Shown here piece after piece: positions 1 through 25,741 of a stretch of 64,000 bases of DNA. The notes under the pieces are model-generated. The model ran no database searches and had not been told where the DNA came from. It saw only the letters and a list, made by a program, of their open reading frames with translations. The position numbers were made by a program, and so were the translations under genes. Numbering within the stretch: the stretch's first letter is position 1; the number at the start of each line of letters is the position of its first letter. The DNA is from Coriaria nepalensis (Eukaryota > Streptophyta > Magnoliopsida > Cucurbitales > Coriariaceae): positions 1,681,501 to 1,745,500 of the forward strand of contig CP114492.1 of assembly GCA_027186245.1 (NCBI GenBank). Reading direction: 5' to 3'.

Positions 1-1143
1 TGGTATTGTCTTTTGTGGGATTTTATCATATAAAACAAACTCCGTAACGATAAAGTTTTCCAAATCACCGTCTTGAAATTCCGACGAAAGATAGCTCGAA
101 ACTTGCATTTGACCAGACATCAAGGAGTTTTTGCAGCTGTTGCTGGCTTCAAATCCAAATCCGCTAACACTTCTCTTTTTTCTACTCTCCATGGAATAAA
201 ACGTATACACCCAATTGAATTCATTTTCCGTTTTTTTCCATGCCTTGGTCACATAATCATCTTCCGGAAAATTCATAGATAGCTCAAAAACCGGCATCCC
301 ATTTTTCGTTTCCACCTTGAGACATCCATGAAGGTGAACAGGTGAAGATCCAATTGAACTTTTTCCAGTTTTCGGAAAGTCCTGGAATAACGACTTTCTA
401 CTTGTTTTAAACCCACTAGATTCTGGAACTATATAGCTCGGAGGAGTTTTTAGAGATTTAGATCTCATAAACGGGCCAAACATTTTCCTAATCGGTTGAA
501 ACCGGACTCTTTGGTTGATTTTTGAGGAATGATTGCTTTCTGACAAAGAAGGAGGTGAATGGGGGAATTTCATCTTAGCAGAAAGTGATTTATGCAATGT
601 GTTAATCATTCCACTTTCATGAAGTTCATTTCCACTATTACTCGGACCAACTACCATATCACTTCTAAACTGATCTGGTAAATCAACACCAGTCTCGATA
701 AATCCAGACAGTGGACTAATCGATCTTGAGTTTCTAGAAGCCTCTGAACTACACAACGAATCAACAATACTAACAGATGATGTCGAAGAAGTAGAAGGAG
801 AAGACCCACTTCCAAGCGATATTTCTATCTTTCTTCTTTCCCCGGTATTGATTTCCTTAATTCTACTTATCTCCTTGGAGCTTTGATATATCGAGCCTCG
901 CCTTAGATCCACATTGGCTTCATATCTAGATGGAATGTTCTTACAAGACAAACTTCTATACCGATTGTGAAAGGTAATCTCGGAAAAGTCCTTGTTTAAT
1001 AAGCTCAATGTGTCATCTTTTCGGGGAGGTCTTGATCTCGTGTTTCTCTTTTGAATGCTTGAAGAGTGTCTGAGAGGTGGTAGAACAGTGTTCGGACTTA
1101 GATCTATGGAGCCCTTTTTGTCGAAATCTAACTCTAGCTCCAT
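1..1143 (-). CDS. DUF3527-domain protein, N-terminal part (cut by window edge)
   Basis: An open frame of 381 codons runs on the minus strand from an ATG at 1143 to the window edge without a stop, so the C-terminal part lies outside. The protein starts MELELDFDKKGSIDLSP, is Ser-rich and basic in its first 200 residues, and then carries FGPFMRSKSLKTPP and HGCLKVETKNGMPVFELS, followed by a stretch rich in W, F and Y. These are features of the plant DUF3527 family, whose biochemical role is unknown. An acceptor-like CTTAG lies just before the ATG, so a leader intron is likely. CT-rich sequence up to about 2150 would then hold the leader. The family call comes from motif recognition only. The frame itself is certain. 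Confidence 0.8.
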   Translation of the reverse strand, partial: MELELDFDKKGSIDLSPNTVLPPLRHSSSIQKRNTRSRPPRKDDTLSLLNKDFSEITFHNRYRSLSCKNIPSRYEANVDLRRGSIYQSSKEISRIKEINTGERRKIEISLGSGSSPSTSSTSSVSIVDSLCSSEASRNSRSISPLSGFIETGVDLPDQFRSDMVVGPSNSGNELHESGMINTLHKSLSAKMKFPHSPPSLSESNHSSKINQRVRFQPIRKMFGPFMRSKSLKTPPSYIVPESSGFKTSRKSLFQDFPKTGKSSIGSSPVHLHGCLKVETKNGMPVFELSMNFPEDDYVTKAWKKTENEFNWVYTFYSMESRKKRSVSGFGFEASNSCKNSLMSGQMQVSSYLSSEFQDGDLENFIVTEFVLYDKIPQKTIP

Positions 1144-2150
1144 CTTCTAAGTCCAATTATAGGATCCACAGTTCTACAAAAACAAGAAAAAATCAATACA
1201 CTCCCCTAAAACAAAGGCACCAATTTCAAGTAGATATATCAATTTTTGTTTTTTATTTTTTATCGGTCCCTAATTTCAAGCACATCTATAAACATTTAGA
1301 CCATAAATCACGGGAAAAGGCTAATTCAACAAGTATTTAGATCTTAATAAAACAAAAAAGAACATGAATATAACTTTATTTAATGAGCTAAAAGATGAAA
1401 CGTATAAACAAAAGAAAAACCAACAAACATAGAATCTTAAAAATATGAAGAAAATAGAAAATGCATAAACCCCATTAAAGACTTTCATCCTCTAAACTAC
1501 TTTCTAAATCTGAATTCCCGAAAAAAATGAAACCCCAAGACTTTCTACAAACCCATTAATCTCTCAGGAAGAAAACAGAGTAAAGAAACAGTAAGAGAGA
1601 GAGAGAGATGGTCATACCCCACCAGATCTGAGGAGTGAAGGCGAAGAAAAACCCAACAAACAGAGCAATCATATCTTCCAATCTCTTGAGCTGCAAGTAG
1701 TGTCAGATGAATGCATCCACCATAACCACAACAACCACATAGAAGAACCCCAAAAAAAGAAAAAAAAACAACTGAAAACAAAGAGAAAAAAAAAAAAGAC
1801 GAGGAAGTGATCCTGATCCAAAGAGTTATGACGAAGAATTCCGAAAAAGGAATCAGTAGTACGAGTGCGATGCGTAAAGAAAACGACAACGATCAGAAGA
1901 ACTTATTCTATAGCCGTAAAGCAAAAACAATAAACATAAAAAAGCAAACTCTTGAGTGATAAACAACAGCGTTTAGAGAGAGAGAGAATGAGCATGCTTA
2001 AGAAGACATGACGAAGGGAGAGACAGTGTGTAATGAAGTTAGGAGTGAGAGTGACAATAAAAGTTGAAATTTTTTCTTTTCACTTTATTTCTGTGTCTCT
2101 TGCTCACATGAGAAAAAGAGTGTGCTAGAGGGAGAAGAGACAATGCAGCT
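1144..2150 (-). promoter_or_regulatory. probable 5' leader and promoter of the DUF3527 gene
   Basis: There is no coding exon here. The minus strand is rich in CT runs, for example near 1590-1610 and 1975-1990, as is common in plant 5' leaders. The acceptor-like site before the ATG at 1143 suggests that an intron splits this leader. The transcription start cannot be fixed from sequence alone. Confidence 0.4.
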
Positions 2151-2714
2151 GCCAAGATCTCTGTTCATGTTTCTAGCCATCATCATATGCTCAATTAGCA
2201 TTCTCAAACTGCAGTTCCGGGAAATGAATGTTGAGGGTAATATTGGAATTTCAGTTCATCAATGGGACAGAGTCCCAGAACGTCTGAACGTATAAAAAAT
2301 TATAAAAAAATAAAAAAATAAATTGGAATTGAAAAAATATTTTTTTTTAAAAAAAGGAATCCCACAATTAATATAACACTACTTACTGACTGTTTCCAAT
2401 AAAAATTTTTATTTTTTTTTTGTAAAAAAAAAAAACATAATAAATTTGAAATTACCTTCAAATCCTTTACGTGCAAGATTTGCCGATGTTGACTGGAATA
2501 AAGAATCCATGGCCATATATTGGTCCAAGACAAAACAAAAAGAGGTGGTCAAACTTGTTGACTGGGAAAGAAGAATAGGACAAAAAAATGTTGGGAAGTG
2601 GGGGGCAAAAATGGAAATTAGACAAAAAAGGGTGAAGGAGAGTTTGGTAAGATTAAAGTGCATATGAAGCACACGGAATCTTTTGCACTCAGCCGCTCAG
2701 CATAATCATCGCTA

Positions 2715-2764
<50 letters not shown>
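2715..2764. repeat. (ATT)n microsatellite
   Basis: About 16 uninterrupted copies of a TTA/ATT trinucleotide in the intergenic spacer. It is likely to vary in length between individuals. Confidence 0.95.
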
Positions 2765-2767
<3 letters not shown>

Positions 2768-2897
2768 TTTTGTTTCTGTTCTTAACTCGGTTTCTAAGTG
2801 ATGGACCTTATTTGGTTGTATTATTGAGTTAATAATATGAGAGTTTTAATCTCAAACTGGAGTTTAACAGAGACCTAAAGCGTTACTGCGAGACTTC

Positions 2898-2920
2898 ATA
2901 TATATATATATATATATATA
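2898..2920. repeat. (TA)n microsatellite
   Basis: A run of about 11 TA dinucleotides in the spacer upstream of the DUF3527 gene. Confidence 0.95.
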
Positions 2921-3573
2921 CTGTATACACTCACCAACTGTCGTACCCTTCTCCTACTAAATCCTCTTTGCTTTTGACATCTAATCATGGGTCCCAGATG
3001 GATTCAAATATGATTCAACATATATGAAATAAGCGCGGACACCTCAAAATCTAAAGATTAATATTTAAGATAGATCGATTCATTCTAGACACGATCTAAA
3101 AAATGTACACGAAAAATGATAGAAGGGAAATGAAGCAATATTATTATATTAGTGAAGCTCACACAGAAAAATAGCCAATGCATCATTACACACTTTTATT
3201 AAAATTACATTAGATTATCAAAATGAAGCATTCGCTTATTAGGGAAAAAGAACAGTGCTTTAGTCTTTGAATGCACATCAGATATATTTTGATCCAATCC
3301 TTTTTTCACATATAAAATAATCTGTTCTTAAGACCCTGATTATTGTATCTGAAAAAGAAAAAGGTCAGTAAAATACCCCTTTTGCTGAAAACTCACCAAA
3401 CCGATTCATCCAAACAATGCAGCTAAAATTTATTTTGCCTTCTCCCCATTCAACTTTAGTGATTGCGCCAACCCTTTTTGCCCGGTTTCGAGATCTCTAT
3501 AATTTGCAATCATGCTTCTTGGGCTTCAGAAACAAACACTTTGATTTTCAAGGAGGCAATCCTCATTATCTGA

Positions 3574-8560
<4,987 letters not shown>

Positions 8561-9755
8561 ACAGATAGTACTGTCTCTTTTGTCAAAAATAAATAAAAAG
8601 AAATTACATTTTTCTTTTTCTATATATTCGCCAAAAAAAAATTATTTGATTAAAAAATTTGGTTCCGCTGTTCCATATATTCCACCGACATGTCCCCTGT
8701 TTTTTATCTCTATTTATTCTTATATAAATAAATATAATTCGAATTTTTCATCCTTTTTTTTTTCTTAATATCATATAAAATTTATTAAAAAAAGAATAAT
8801 ATAGTTGCAATCTAAGTTATAGATATTGTATAGTATGGTCTCAATTATTTTTTTTTTAAACTAAAATGAAGTTTGTTCGGGATGATCGTGTCGCCATCTT
8901 GTACTCTTCCGACAACATAACTAAGTTCATTAACTTAAAAAGGTTTGGGATTGAATGCTGTATGTTGTTGATGGGAGAGAGATCTGCGATCGATGAAGGG
9001 TCGATGAATTAAAGTGCATGTAAACTAGTCTTAAAAGTGTATTGTAGATGTAGTTCAAAGAAAGGTCATTTGTTAAGAAGTGTGATGTGATGCAATGTAC
9101 ATATTATCCCCTTATAAGATGCATCTCTAATCAGCTAGCTTTTCGTATGATTGTGCTGGTGTTTGAATATGGAGACAAACTCTATTATCACTCGTCTCGG
9201 GTAGAGCAGTTGGGAGTGGTAGTGCAGTATCAAGAGTTGTTCCTTGGTCCTGAGGATCTGGACTCTCGATTTTTTGGCCCTCGTTTCCTCTCAAATGAGC
9301 CCTTCTCCTTTCAATTGCCTATTACACAAGTCTCCAAAAAGTTAGTATGTCAAATGCTTATGAAATGTCTAAACAATCATAACCCTGCTTTCAAATTGAA
9401 TGTGAAGAAATGAAGTGTCTGACCCAGAAAAGAAATTGTTTTGGTGACAAGGGAAATTCTTAGAACTTGACCGGATGGCAATAACTTGATTTGATTCGAC
9501 TTCAGCTTAATGACTTACGGACGCAAGTATAAACATGACCTAGTGCAAATAAGAATCTTGTGAATCAGGAAAAAAAAAAAAAAATAGATCACATACGTGG
9601 GCAGAAAATAAGCTTTGTTCAATTACTTCCAAATGCTCATGAACCTATTTTGGAAGTATAATTAAATTAACAAACCTCAACACTATATTCAACTAGTCAT
9701 TGAACTTAAACCACTAAAGAAAACCAAAGGGATATAGAAACTAAAAAAATTACCC
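8561..9755. other. intergenic, no supported gene
   Basis: AT-rich spacer upstream of BSK. A 108-codon plus-strand frame at 9087-9413 has no recognisable domain, unusual composition and no splice partner that I could find. Nothing else is evident. Confidence 0.45.
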
Positions 9756-9872
9756 TCATAATCGTAGTGATATCACGAAGAAGGTAACCCACTGGCCGAA
9801 CGCCAACCCCTTCCTCGCCGGGAACCCCCTGCCGGGGAGTTCTCTATGTTCGTGATCCCTTGATTCCGCCAT
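9756..9872 (-). CDS. possible small protein or first exon (38 codons)
   Basis: A minus-strand ATG at 9872 opens 38 codons beginning MAESRDHEHRELPGRG and ending VISLRL. Two things make it more than a chance frame. The stretch 9780-9870 is far more GC-rich than its surroundings. The sequence upstream on the minus strand, up to about 10130, is CT-rich and looks like a plant leader with possible introns. The C-terminal third is hydrophobic. An acceptable donor (GAGG followed by GTAATT) lies just after the stop, so this could instead be a broken first exon. I do not recognise the protein. Confidence 0.3.
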   Translation of the reverse strand: MAESRDHEHRELPGRGFPARKGLAFGQWVTFFVISLRL

Positions 9873-10506
9873 TTTTTTCAAATATTTTATCAACTGGAAG
9901 AATAAAGAAACGAAAATGAACTTAAACGGAGATCATAAAAGAAGCTAAAAAAAAACAGAGATCTCGAGTCGTGTTATGCTTCTGTGAAAGATTCAGGAAA
10001 AAATGATAGCAAATGGAGAGAAATGATTTAGCTACAAACTGGAAGGGGGGGCGGGAGAGGGTTTCCGTGAAGAAATAAACTGGAAGAGGAGAAGTTCGTT
10101 TGGAAGAGAGAGAGAGAGAGAGGCAATTGAAAATGAAAGAAGAAAAAAGGGCGGTTTTATATCAAATTTACAGGTCTCAACTCACAAAATTTCGAACATT
10201 CTGAGAAGCGGGATAAGACGTTTCTATTGATGAACTGTGACAGTCTTACCCTTTTGAGACTACTTTTTTTTTTTCTTCCGGCCCAATTCCCAACCCAAAT
10301 TTATCTCTGTTTGGGCTGGATCCAGCAGTCAGCATGGCCCAATGATAATCTCTAGTGGAATCTCTACTCCAAGACGGACGATTATCAGCAGAACAGAAGA
10401 TGGGCTTGTTTAGGTGATGATGATTGATTGAAGGAAACTCATTGTTTTATGGAGTTAATTAGAGGGAAAAAAAAAAAGCAGTCCTTAGCTAAAATGAGGA
10501 ACAGAA
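9873..10506. other. leader-like and promoter sequence, no gene
   Basis: The left half looks like a 5' leader for the minus-strand 38-codon frame, with a GA/CT run at about 10105-10122. The right half, to 10506, is a spacer before the 7SL RNA promoter. No coding exon is recognised. Confidence 0.4.
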
Positions 10507-10549
10507 GTTCCACATCGGAAACAACTACGTCTAAATAACTTTTTATAAC
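10507..10549 (+). promoter_or_regulatory. USE + TATA promoter of the 7SL RNA gene
   Basis: GTTCCACATCG at 10507-10517 matches the plant upstream sequence element (consensus RTCCCACATCG) used by snRNA and 7SL genes. A TATA box (TTTATAAC) follows at about 10542-10549, and the RNA start is 25-30 bp further on. The short USE-TATA gap, about 25 bp, is the arrangement described for RNA polymerase III genes of this class. Pol II snRNA genes have about 10 bp more. Confidence 0.85.
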
Positions 10550-10572
10550 CTGAGGGATATTTCGGCTGACCT

Positions 10573-10874
10573 GCCGAGCTCTGCAGCGAGAGTTTGTAAT
10601 CCATGCGGAGGCATTATAGTGATGGAAGGTTTGCTCGTATCTCCAGGGTGGGTCCTGTTGGGACTAATCAATAGCCCGCCCGTTCCAAGTAGAGAGTGGG
10701 TCCTTTGACTTAGGCTAAAGCCCAAGTTACATGGCTCTTAAAGTTGGGGGGATCTGCGTCAGGCTGGTTAACAGAGCAGCGACTACCTCCCTCTCTCGGC
10801 AGTGGAAGGATAACGGGTTGGTGTCTCACGGATCCAAAATGCCCTTGTAGGTTGGGGGCCCAATTCGACCATCA
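10573..10874 (+). ncRNA. 7SL RNA (signal recognition particle RNA)
   Basis: About 300 nt that match plant 7SL RNA along the whole length as I recall it. The 5' end reads GCCGAGCTCTG. The Alu-domain stretch ends in GGCATTA, followed by GGTCCTGTTGGG and AGCCCGCCCGTTCC. The S domain contains GATCTGCGTCAGGCTGGTTA, CAGCAGCGAC and CTCGGCAGTGGAAG. This is conserved helix 8 and its loops, the SRP54/SRP19 binding region. A GTGTCTCACGGATC stretch and GGTTGGGGGC close the molecule. SRP carries ribosomes that make secretory proteins to the ER. A proper USE/TATA promoter and a 9-T terminator flank it, so it is probably a functional gene rather than a retrocopy. Confidence 0.93.
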
Positions 10875-10883
10875 TTTTTTTTT
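10875..10883 (+). terminator. RNA polymerase III T-run terminator of 7SL
   Basis: Nine consecutive T residues directly after the end of the 7SL sequence, the usual stop signal for RNA polymerase III. Confidence 0.85.
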
Positions 10884-12211
10884 CGTTTCACGTTTCTGGG
10901 CTCCATTTATTTAGGGGTGTTTGATTTTATTTTATTAAAATCAATGAATTTGTTTCCATTTATTTGGAATATATGTGATTTATTTTTTTTAAAATATATA
11001 TTTTAAATGGAATAAAATCATCTATTTATTCAAATGGAATATTTTACCTATTATTTTAAATTTTATTAAGTCTATTAAGTGATTTTTCAAACTATAACAA
11101 ATCATAACAAAAAAGGGAGAAAAGATCATAATGTAAATCTGCATTTGACCTCTTAGAAGGCACAAAAAGCATTTGAAACTCATAATAAACATGATCCATA
11201 AACAATTCAAAGGAAAACATAACTAATAAAGAAAATCGAAACACCAACATCAGATCTAAGAGTTGGAACGAACACTAACCCAAAGATATGCAATTAGAGA
11301 TCCAAGTCTGGAACACTACTAAACCACTAGCGGATCTAACATTTCACCTAGTTAAAGCTATAGAAAATTACTCCTAAAAATAAGAGCTCTAAAAAAACTC
11401 GAGGGAGAGCTTGGGGGCCGGCTAGAATCGTAGTTACATAGATGTGAGTGAAGTTGTGAAAAGTTCTAATCTTCTTCTCATGTCTTCTTCAAACCATCCA
11501 ACAAAGTCCATCTCAATATACCTTTGTCAAAATTGAGAGGGACTTTCAGTGTTTCTTCTCTGACTGCCCGGTTCTAGAAGTCTTAATAGCAGTATATAGA
11601 TCCATTCTCGATAATTTATCCAAATATAGAATTGATCCCTTTTTTTTTTTAAGAGATCAAGTTTGAGTTTCGATGCTAAGCATATTGATCGATTTTAAGA
11701 TCTTAAATTTAAAATCACCCGCCATTTGGCTCTACACAGATCTTAGATTTACGATGCTAACAAAAGAAGTTGCAAATATAAACAATAATAAAATTCAAAA
11801 TCGATAAGAGTTTGAGACATAAATAATATTATTTTATTATTTAATTCGTAATCATCATTCAAATAAGCTCATTATATATACGACAATATCTTTTATCTTA
11901 AATAGGTATTATGAAAAAAAGTAGTAAATTCTTACATTTCTTATAATATACTCGTGTTAATAATCCAAGTCCAAAATCGTTAAATATATAAAATCAATAT
12001 TGTTAGGTTATCTCATAATTTCAACATAATCAATTTATATTTTTATCTAAATTAAAGAAATTTTTATATATATAACATATATTATCACGTAATACGATTT
12101 TAATTATAAATATCATTTTCGATATGATATATGAAAATAATATTTATAATTAAGATCATACTCATCGTACCAGTAATAATATAAATATTTCCAAATTAAT
12201 GCCGTTGCTTC
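10884..12211. other. intergenic, AT-rich, no gene seen
   Basis: Strongly AT-rich spacer between the 7SL gene and the 3' end of the small secreted-protein gene. No exon, RNA gene or element is recognised. Confidence 0.5.
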
Positions 12212-12805
12212 TTATTTTGGTGCTTGTCCATATTTTGTTGCTTTGGGTACATGTACACGGCCTCCTGCTTTTGGTGCATGTGCATGTTTGTATCCGTATC
12301 TGTGTCCGTATCCCGAGCTAGGTGCATGCGCCGGTGATTCTTTAGGTACTCTTTTTTGTTTCAATGGCTTTGGTGCATCTTCCGGTAGATCCCCTAATTT
12401 AATCATGTTCCTGAATGATGACAAGATCCCAAACATAACTAAACACAATGGATAGCGTTTTAAAACATTGTATAAATATGCAAACATGAATGTTTGTAAT
12501 ATCCATTATAATGATTATGTTCAAATTCACAATGAATAGACATTATAAAGATGATTCGAATGTCTGCAATTTGACAATTTCAAAGTATCTTCATTTTGTA
12601 CATGACTCTATGCATGATAAAGCAATTGATACTATTCAATATGTAGGAGGGAAAGAAGAGCTTACTCTAATCTGTCTTCGAACCAATTAGACAATGTGTC
12701 CATTTGAACATTTGGGTCTCTATCGTTTTTAGAATATACTGTAGAAGCTGAAGACATAACTAAAGCTGCAGAGAGAACGACCAAAACAAGATGTACTTTC
12801 GCCAT
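12212..12805 (-). CDS. small secreted His/Pro/Lys-rich protein
   Basis: Two exons, 12805-12666 and 12410-12212, are joined by a consensus intron (donor GTAAGC, acceptor TTCAG) in perfect frame and give 112 residues. The start MAKVHLVLVVLSAALVMSSAS is a textbook signal peptide, so the product should enter the secretory pathway. A short acidic region with a Trp-Phe pair follows. From about residue 55 the chain turns basic and repetitive: KPLKQKRVPK, then SPAHAPSSGYGHRYGYKHAH and HVPKATKYGQ. The Ala-Pro and Ser-Pro dipeptides could be hydroxyproline O-glycosylation sites, as in arabinogalactan-peptide-like proteins, and the His and Tyr residues could bind metal or crosslink. There is no Cys. I do not recognise the family. 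Confidence 0.75.
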
Positions 12806-12835
12806 TCTAGTCCTTCAATTCAAGAACAAATATTT

Positions 12836-12838
<3 letters not shown>

Positions 12839-12871
<33 letters not shown>
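12839..12871. repeat. poly-T tract
   Basis: 33 consecutive T residues directly upstream of the small secreted-protein gene. Confidence 0.95.
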
Positions 12872-12875
<4 letters not shown>

Positions 12876-13880
12876 AAATTTATAGAGGAAGAAAATTAGT
12901 AATTTGAATGTGAAGATCGATTACAATGGTGGATTTTATAGCTAATTTTTTGTGCTTTAACCGGTTATGGTTAAAAATATCACTCATCGTCCTTATTTTT
13001 CGCATTAATTTGCTAAGTTTGGAATATTTTATTTTATTTTATTATTATTTTTTTAAATTATAAAGAAGAATAAGGTTAAAAAATTATATTTGTGCATATT
13101 TTTATATATTTGTTTATTCGTTAATAAAAAATTAATATTGTTTGAATAATATTTTTATTTATGAAGATTATTATTTTTTTTTTTAGGGGTGACTTTGGCT
13201 GACAAAAAAAATTGATTACTCATCTTATATTAATCTTATTAGAATTTTAAAAGGAAAAAAAAATGATAATTAAACTATTTTTAATTTTATTTATAAAAAA
13301 AAAATAATAATTTTTTTAAATTGAAAGAATTAATATAACACATGCTTTCACATCCACTTATAAGAAAATATAGTAGTTTCCTTATTCTTTATTATTTAAA
13401 TTAATAAATAAAATAGAAAATAAAATAAAAAATTATTTAATTAAATTTTAGAAAAAATTATTATTCATATTTTTATATAAAAATTATTAATTTAATTTTA
13501 AAGAATTTGTATGAATAAGACGGTGAGTGCTAAATTAAGTACAAAACAGAAATACATTTCTCAACGGATTTTGACACGTGTGCCCTAATAGGCAAAAATC
13601 TCAGCACAAGGCACATTAAAAATCCCCAAAAAGGAATTTACTATTTTCGTAAATTTCGCTACTTTTAAGCCCTAATAACTAAAACCCCACCATTTTCAGT
13701 TCCTCACAGACTCAACTCTCCGTTTCTTAACCAATTAAACCAATTGGCCGAAAAAAAAAAACAGAGTCTCTCACGAATATCACTCAAATAAAAAATCCCT
13801 CTCACCATCTTACAGAGAAAAGCGCAGGAAAGAAGAACAGAAGACTTCTTCACTTTCTCCCTCCTCTGTCTCTCTGAAAA
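12872..13880. other. intergenic, then promoter and leader of the JMJ17-like gene
   Basis: Very AT-rich to about 13520. The last 250 bases, with CT-rich runs near 13690-13880, look like promoter and first leader exon of the demethylase gene. A CACGTG-type core (gacacgtgtg, near 13570) is a possible bZIP/bHLH site. Confidence 0.5.
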
Positions 13881-13881
13881 G

Positions 13882-14028
13882 GTAAACCTAGAAAAATTAC
13901 AAGTTCAAACCCTAGAATTCACCTTGCTCTTCTTCTAAGTATAGTGCGAATAGTTTCATTGCTGCATGAATTTCTCTCATATTGATTATGGCGTAGTTGC
14001 TTTTTCTGTTATCATATATGTCTGTTAG
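13882..14028 (+). other. 5' UTR intron of the JMJ17-like gene
   Basis: Donor GAAAAG followed by GTAAAC and acceptor CTGTTAG bracket 147 bases. Splicing would put the leader exon six bases before the ATG at 14034. A leader intron is common in this kind of plant gene. Predicted from sequence only. Confidence 0.6.
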
Positions 14029-14033
14029 CGTAA

Positions 14034-23991
<9,958 letters not shown>

Positions 23992-24499
23992 AATGGTTGG
24001 TTAACATTATATCATCTTTATTCAATTTATTCTTATGATTTATGCCCTAACTTGTAGTTTGTAGTGCCTCGACAAATAATGGGGTTGAAAAAAAAATAAA
24101 AATTCCAGCTTTACTTGGATGTTTCTTTAATCAATTGCAGATACTTATCTTCGGCTGAAACTGATGCCTTCTCATGTGTATAATTCGGCCTAGTACTTTT
24201 TTGAGTTCTAATGGTTTTCTCAAATAACTCCGCCCACGCGAGTTGGCCAGTCCCGGGCCCAAATAAGGGAGAGTTGGTATTAGGCATATAAAAACCCACT
24301 GCAAAAGACTTATCACATTATTTGGATGGAATTTGGTTCAAAAAAATTAAGGCCTTTTTTGCTATAAGCGATGAGATGCACTTATGCTCGGGTGTAATGT
24401 TAAATGAGCAAGATGCATTGCAGTGGTGCTTGATTGCAATGTTAAATGGTTAAGTAAAAAAATTAGACTAGGCTATAATTAGGAAGATTAGATTAGTCT
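23992..24499. other. 3' region of the JMJ17-like gene, then unassigned sequence
   Basis: The first part would be the 3' UTR. A GC-richer block near 24220-24270 (cgcccacgcgagttggccag) stands out but matches nothing I recognise. It may belong to a decayed mobile element adjoining the LINE remains. Confidence 0.4.
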
Positions 24500-25530
24500 C
24501 GTAGAACATAGGCACATAGATGGGTAAGTTGATAAAATTAGTGGATGTCATGCGCAAAAGGAAGATGAATATAGTTTGTCTTCAAGTGGAAGGAGAACGT
24601 GACTAATAATTTAGAAGAAAAGTTCACACTTTTATATTTAGAAATTGATAAAATAAAAAATGAGATGAAAATAGTAGTGGATAAAACCTATAAGAATATA
24701 GTAAGTAGTTGTTATTAGGAGGTTTGAGAATAAGATTATTATCATTATTTTATCTTTAGAATTAGAGATAATGTATATTATTAATGCGTATGCACCCTAA
24801 GTGTGATTAGATGATGATACTAATAAAGACTTTTGAGACATTTTGGGAGAGTCGGTTAATAAAATCCCCAATTCGGATAAAGTTTTCTTAGGTGGCAATT
24901 TAAATGGTCATATATGTAAAGATAGAGTTGGGTATGAGAGAGTTCATAAATGTCAAAGCTTTGGAGTTTCATACAATATGAATATTTATATTTTAGATTT
25001 TGTCTTAGCTAGTGATTTTGGAATAATATATATTTTATATAAGAAGAGGGAGGATTATTTCGTGACCTTTAAAAGTGAACATAATAAAAGTTAAATTAAT
25101 TACTTTCTTATTATGAGACAAGATTTAGGTAAATGTAGAAATTATAAGGGGATATATGGATAGTGTTTAATGACCTAATATAAATTATTAATCTTGGATA
25201 TTTATTTTACGAGCAAGAATAAGTAGTATATGTCATGCTTTTAGAATTAAGATACTAGATGGTCAGTTAGTTATAGAAAATAGTGAAAACGTAAGGCTTA
25301 AAGATAAGATTGATGGTCTTGAATTTTGTGAACATATCAAGAATAGGGCAAGAGAAGTGTTTAGAGAGGCTAAAGGAATGAGAAGATATGATAAAGAGAC
25401 ATGGTGGTGGAATAAGCCATTAGAGAAAAGAAAACATAATTCAAGAATTTATAAAAAGATAAAAAACAATGATCATATGAATTTTATAAACAATTTAAGA
25501 GACTAAATCGTAAAGCAGTAGGGATGTTAA
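24500..25530 (+). mobile_element. decayed LINE (non-LTR retrotransposon) fragment
   Basis: Broken plus-strand frames resemble the endonuclease part of plant LINE ORF2 copies, which databases often label craniofacial development protein 2-like. Recognisable pieces are VDVMRKRKMNIVCLQ (about 24540-24590), NGHICKDRVGYERVH and KKREDYFVTFKSEHNKS (24880-25093), and REAKGMRRYDKETWWWNK (about 25360-25420). Several stops and frameshifts separate them, and no reverse-transcriptase core is left. It is a dead, 5'-proximal remnant between the demethylase gene and the orphan exons. Confidence 0.65.
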
Positions 25531-25741
25531 GAAAATAATGTATGATGATTTCCCTAAAATAATTTTAAGGTCTCCTATTTAGTAAGATCTCTAAGGAATC
25601 CATTCATTTAATCAAAATAATTTTATCATGCATTAAAACTATACCATCTTCGTGCTTAACATACATAACATACTCAAATCCTTAGTTTACCGATGTCTGA
25701 ATTTAGCTATCTTGAAAATATTTGTCTCCCTTATTTTGTAG

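Larger units (their letters stand above)
2151..3573. other. intergenic, no gene seen
   Basis: AT-rich spacer between the DUF3527 gene, which reads away to the left, and the 3' end of the BSK gene. It holds two microsatellites, listed separately. A 73-codon plus-strand frame at 2446-2667 has no recognisable domain and is not supported. The part next to 3574 would be BSK 3' UTR. Confidence 0.5.

Noticed and set aside
2446..2667. 73-codon plus-strand open frame upstream of the DUF3527 gene
   Set aside because: No domain, no splice partners, biased Lys/Trp composition in AT-rich DNA. Chance frame.
9087..9413. 108-codon frame in the spacer upstream of BSK
   Set aside because: No recognisable motif and no promoter-like or splice context. 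I could not support it as a gene.
10543..10725. 60-codon minus-strand frame
   Set aside because: It lies over the promoter and 5' half of the 7SL RNA gene and is explained by that structured RNA.
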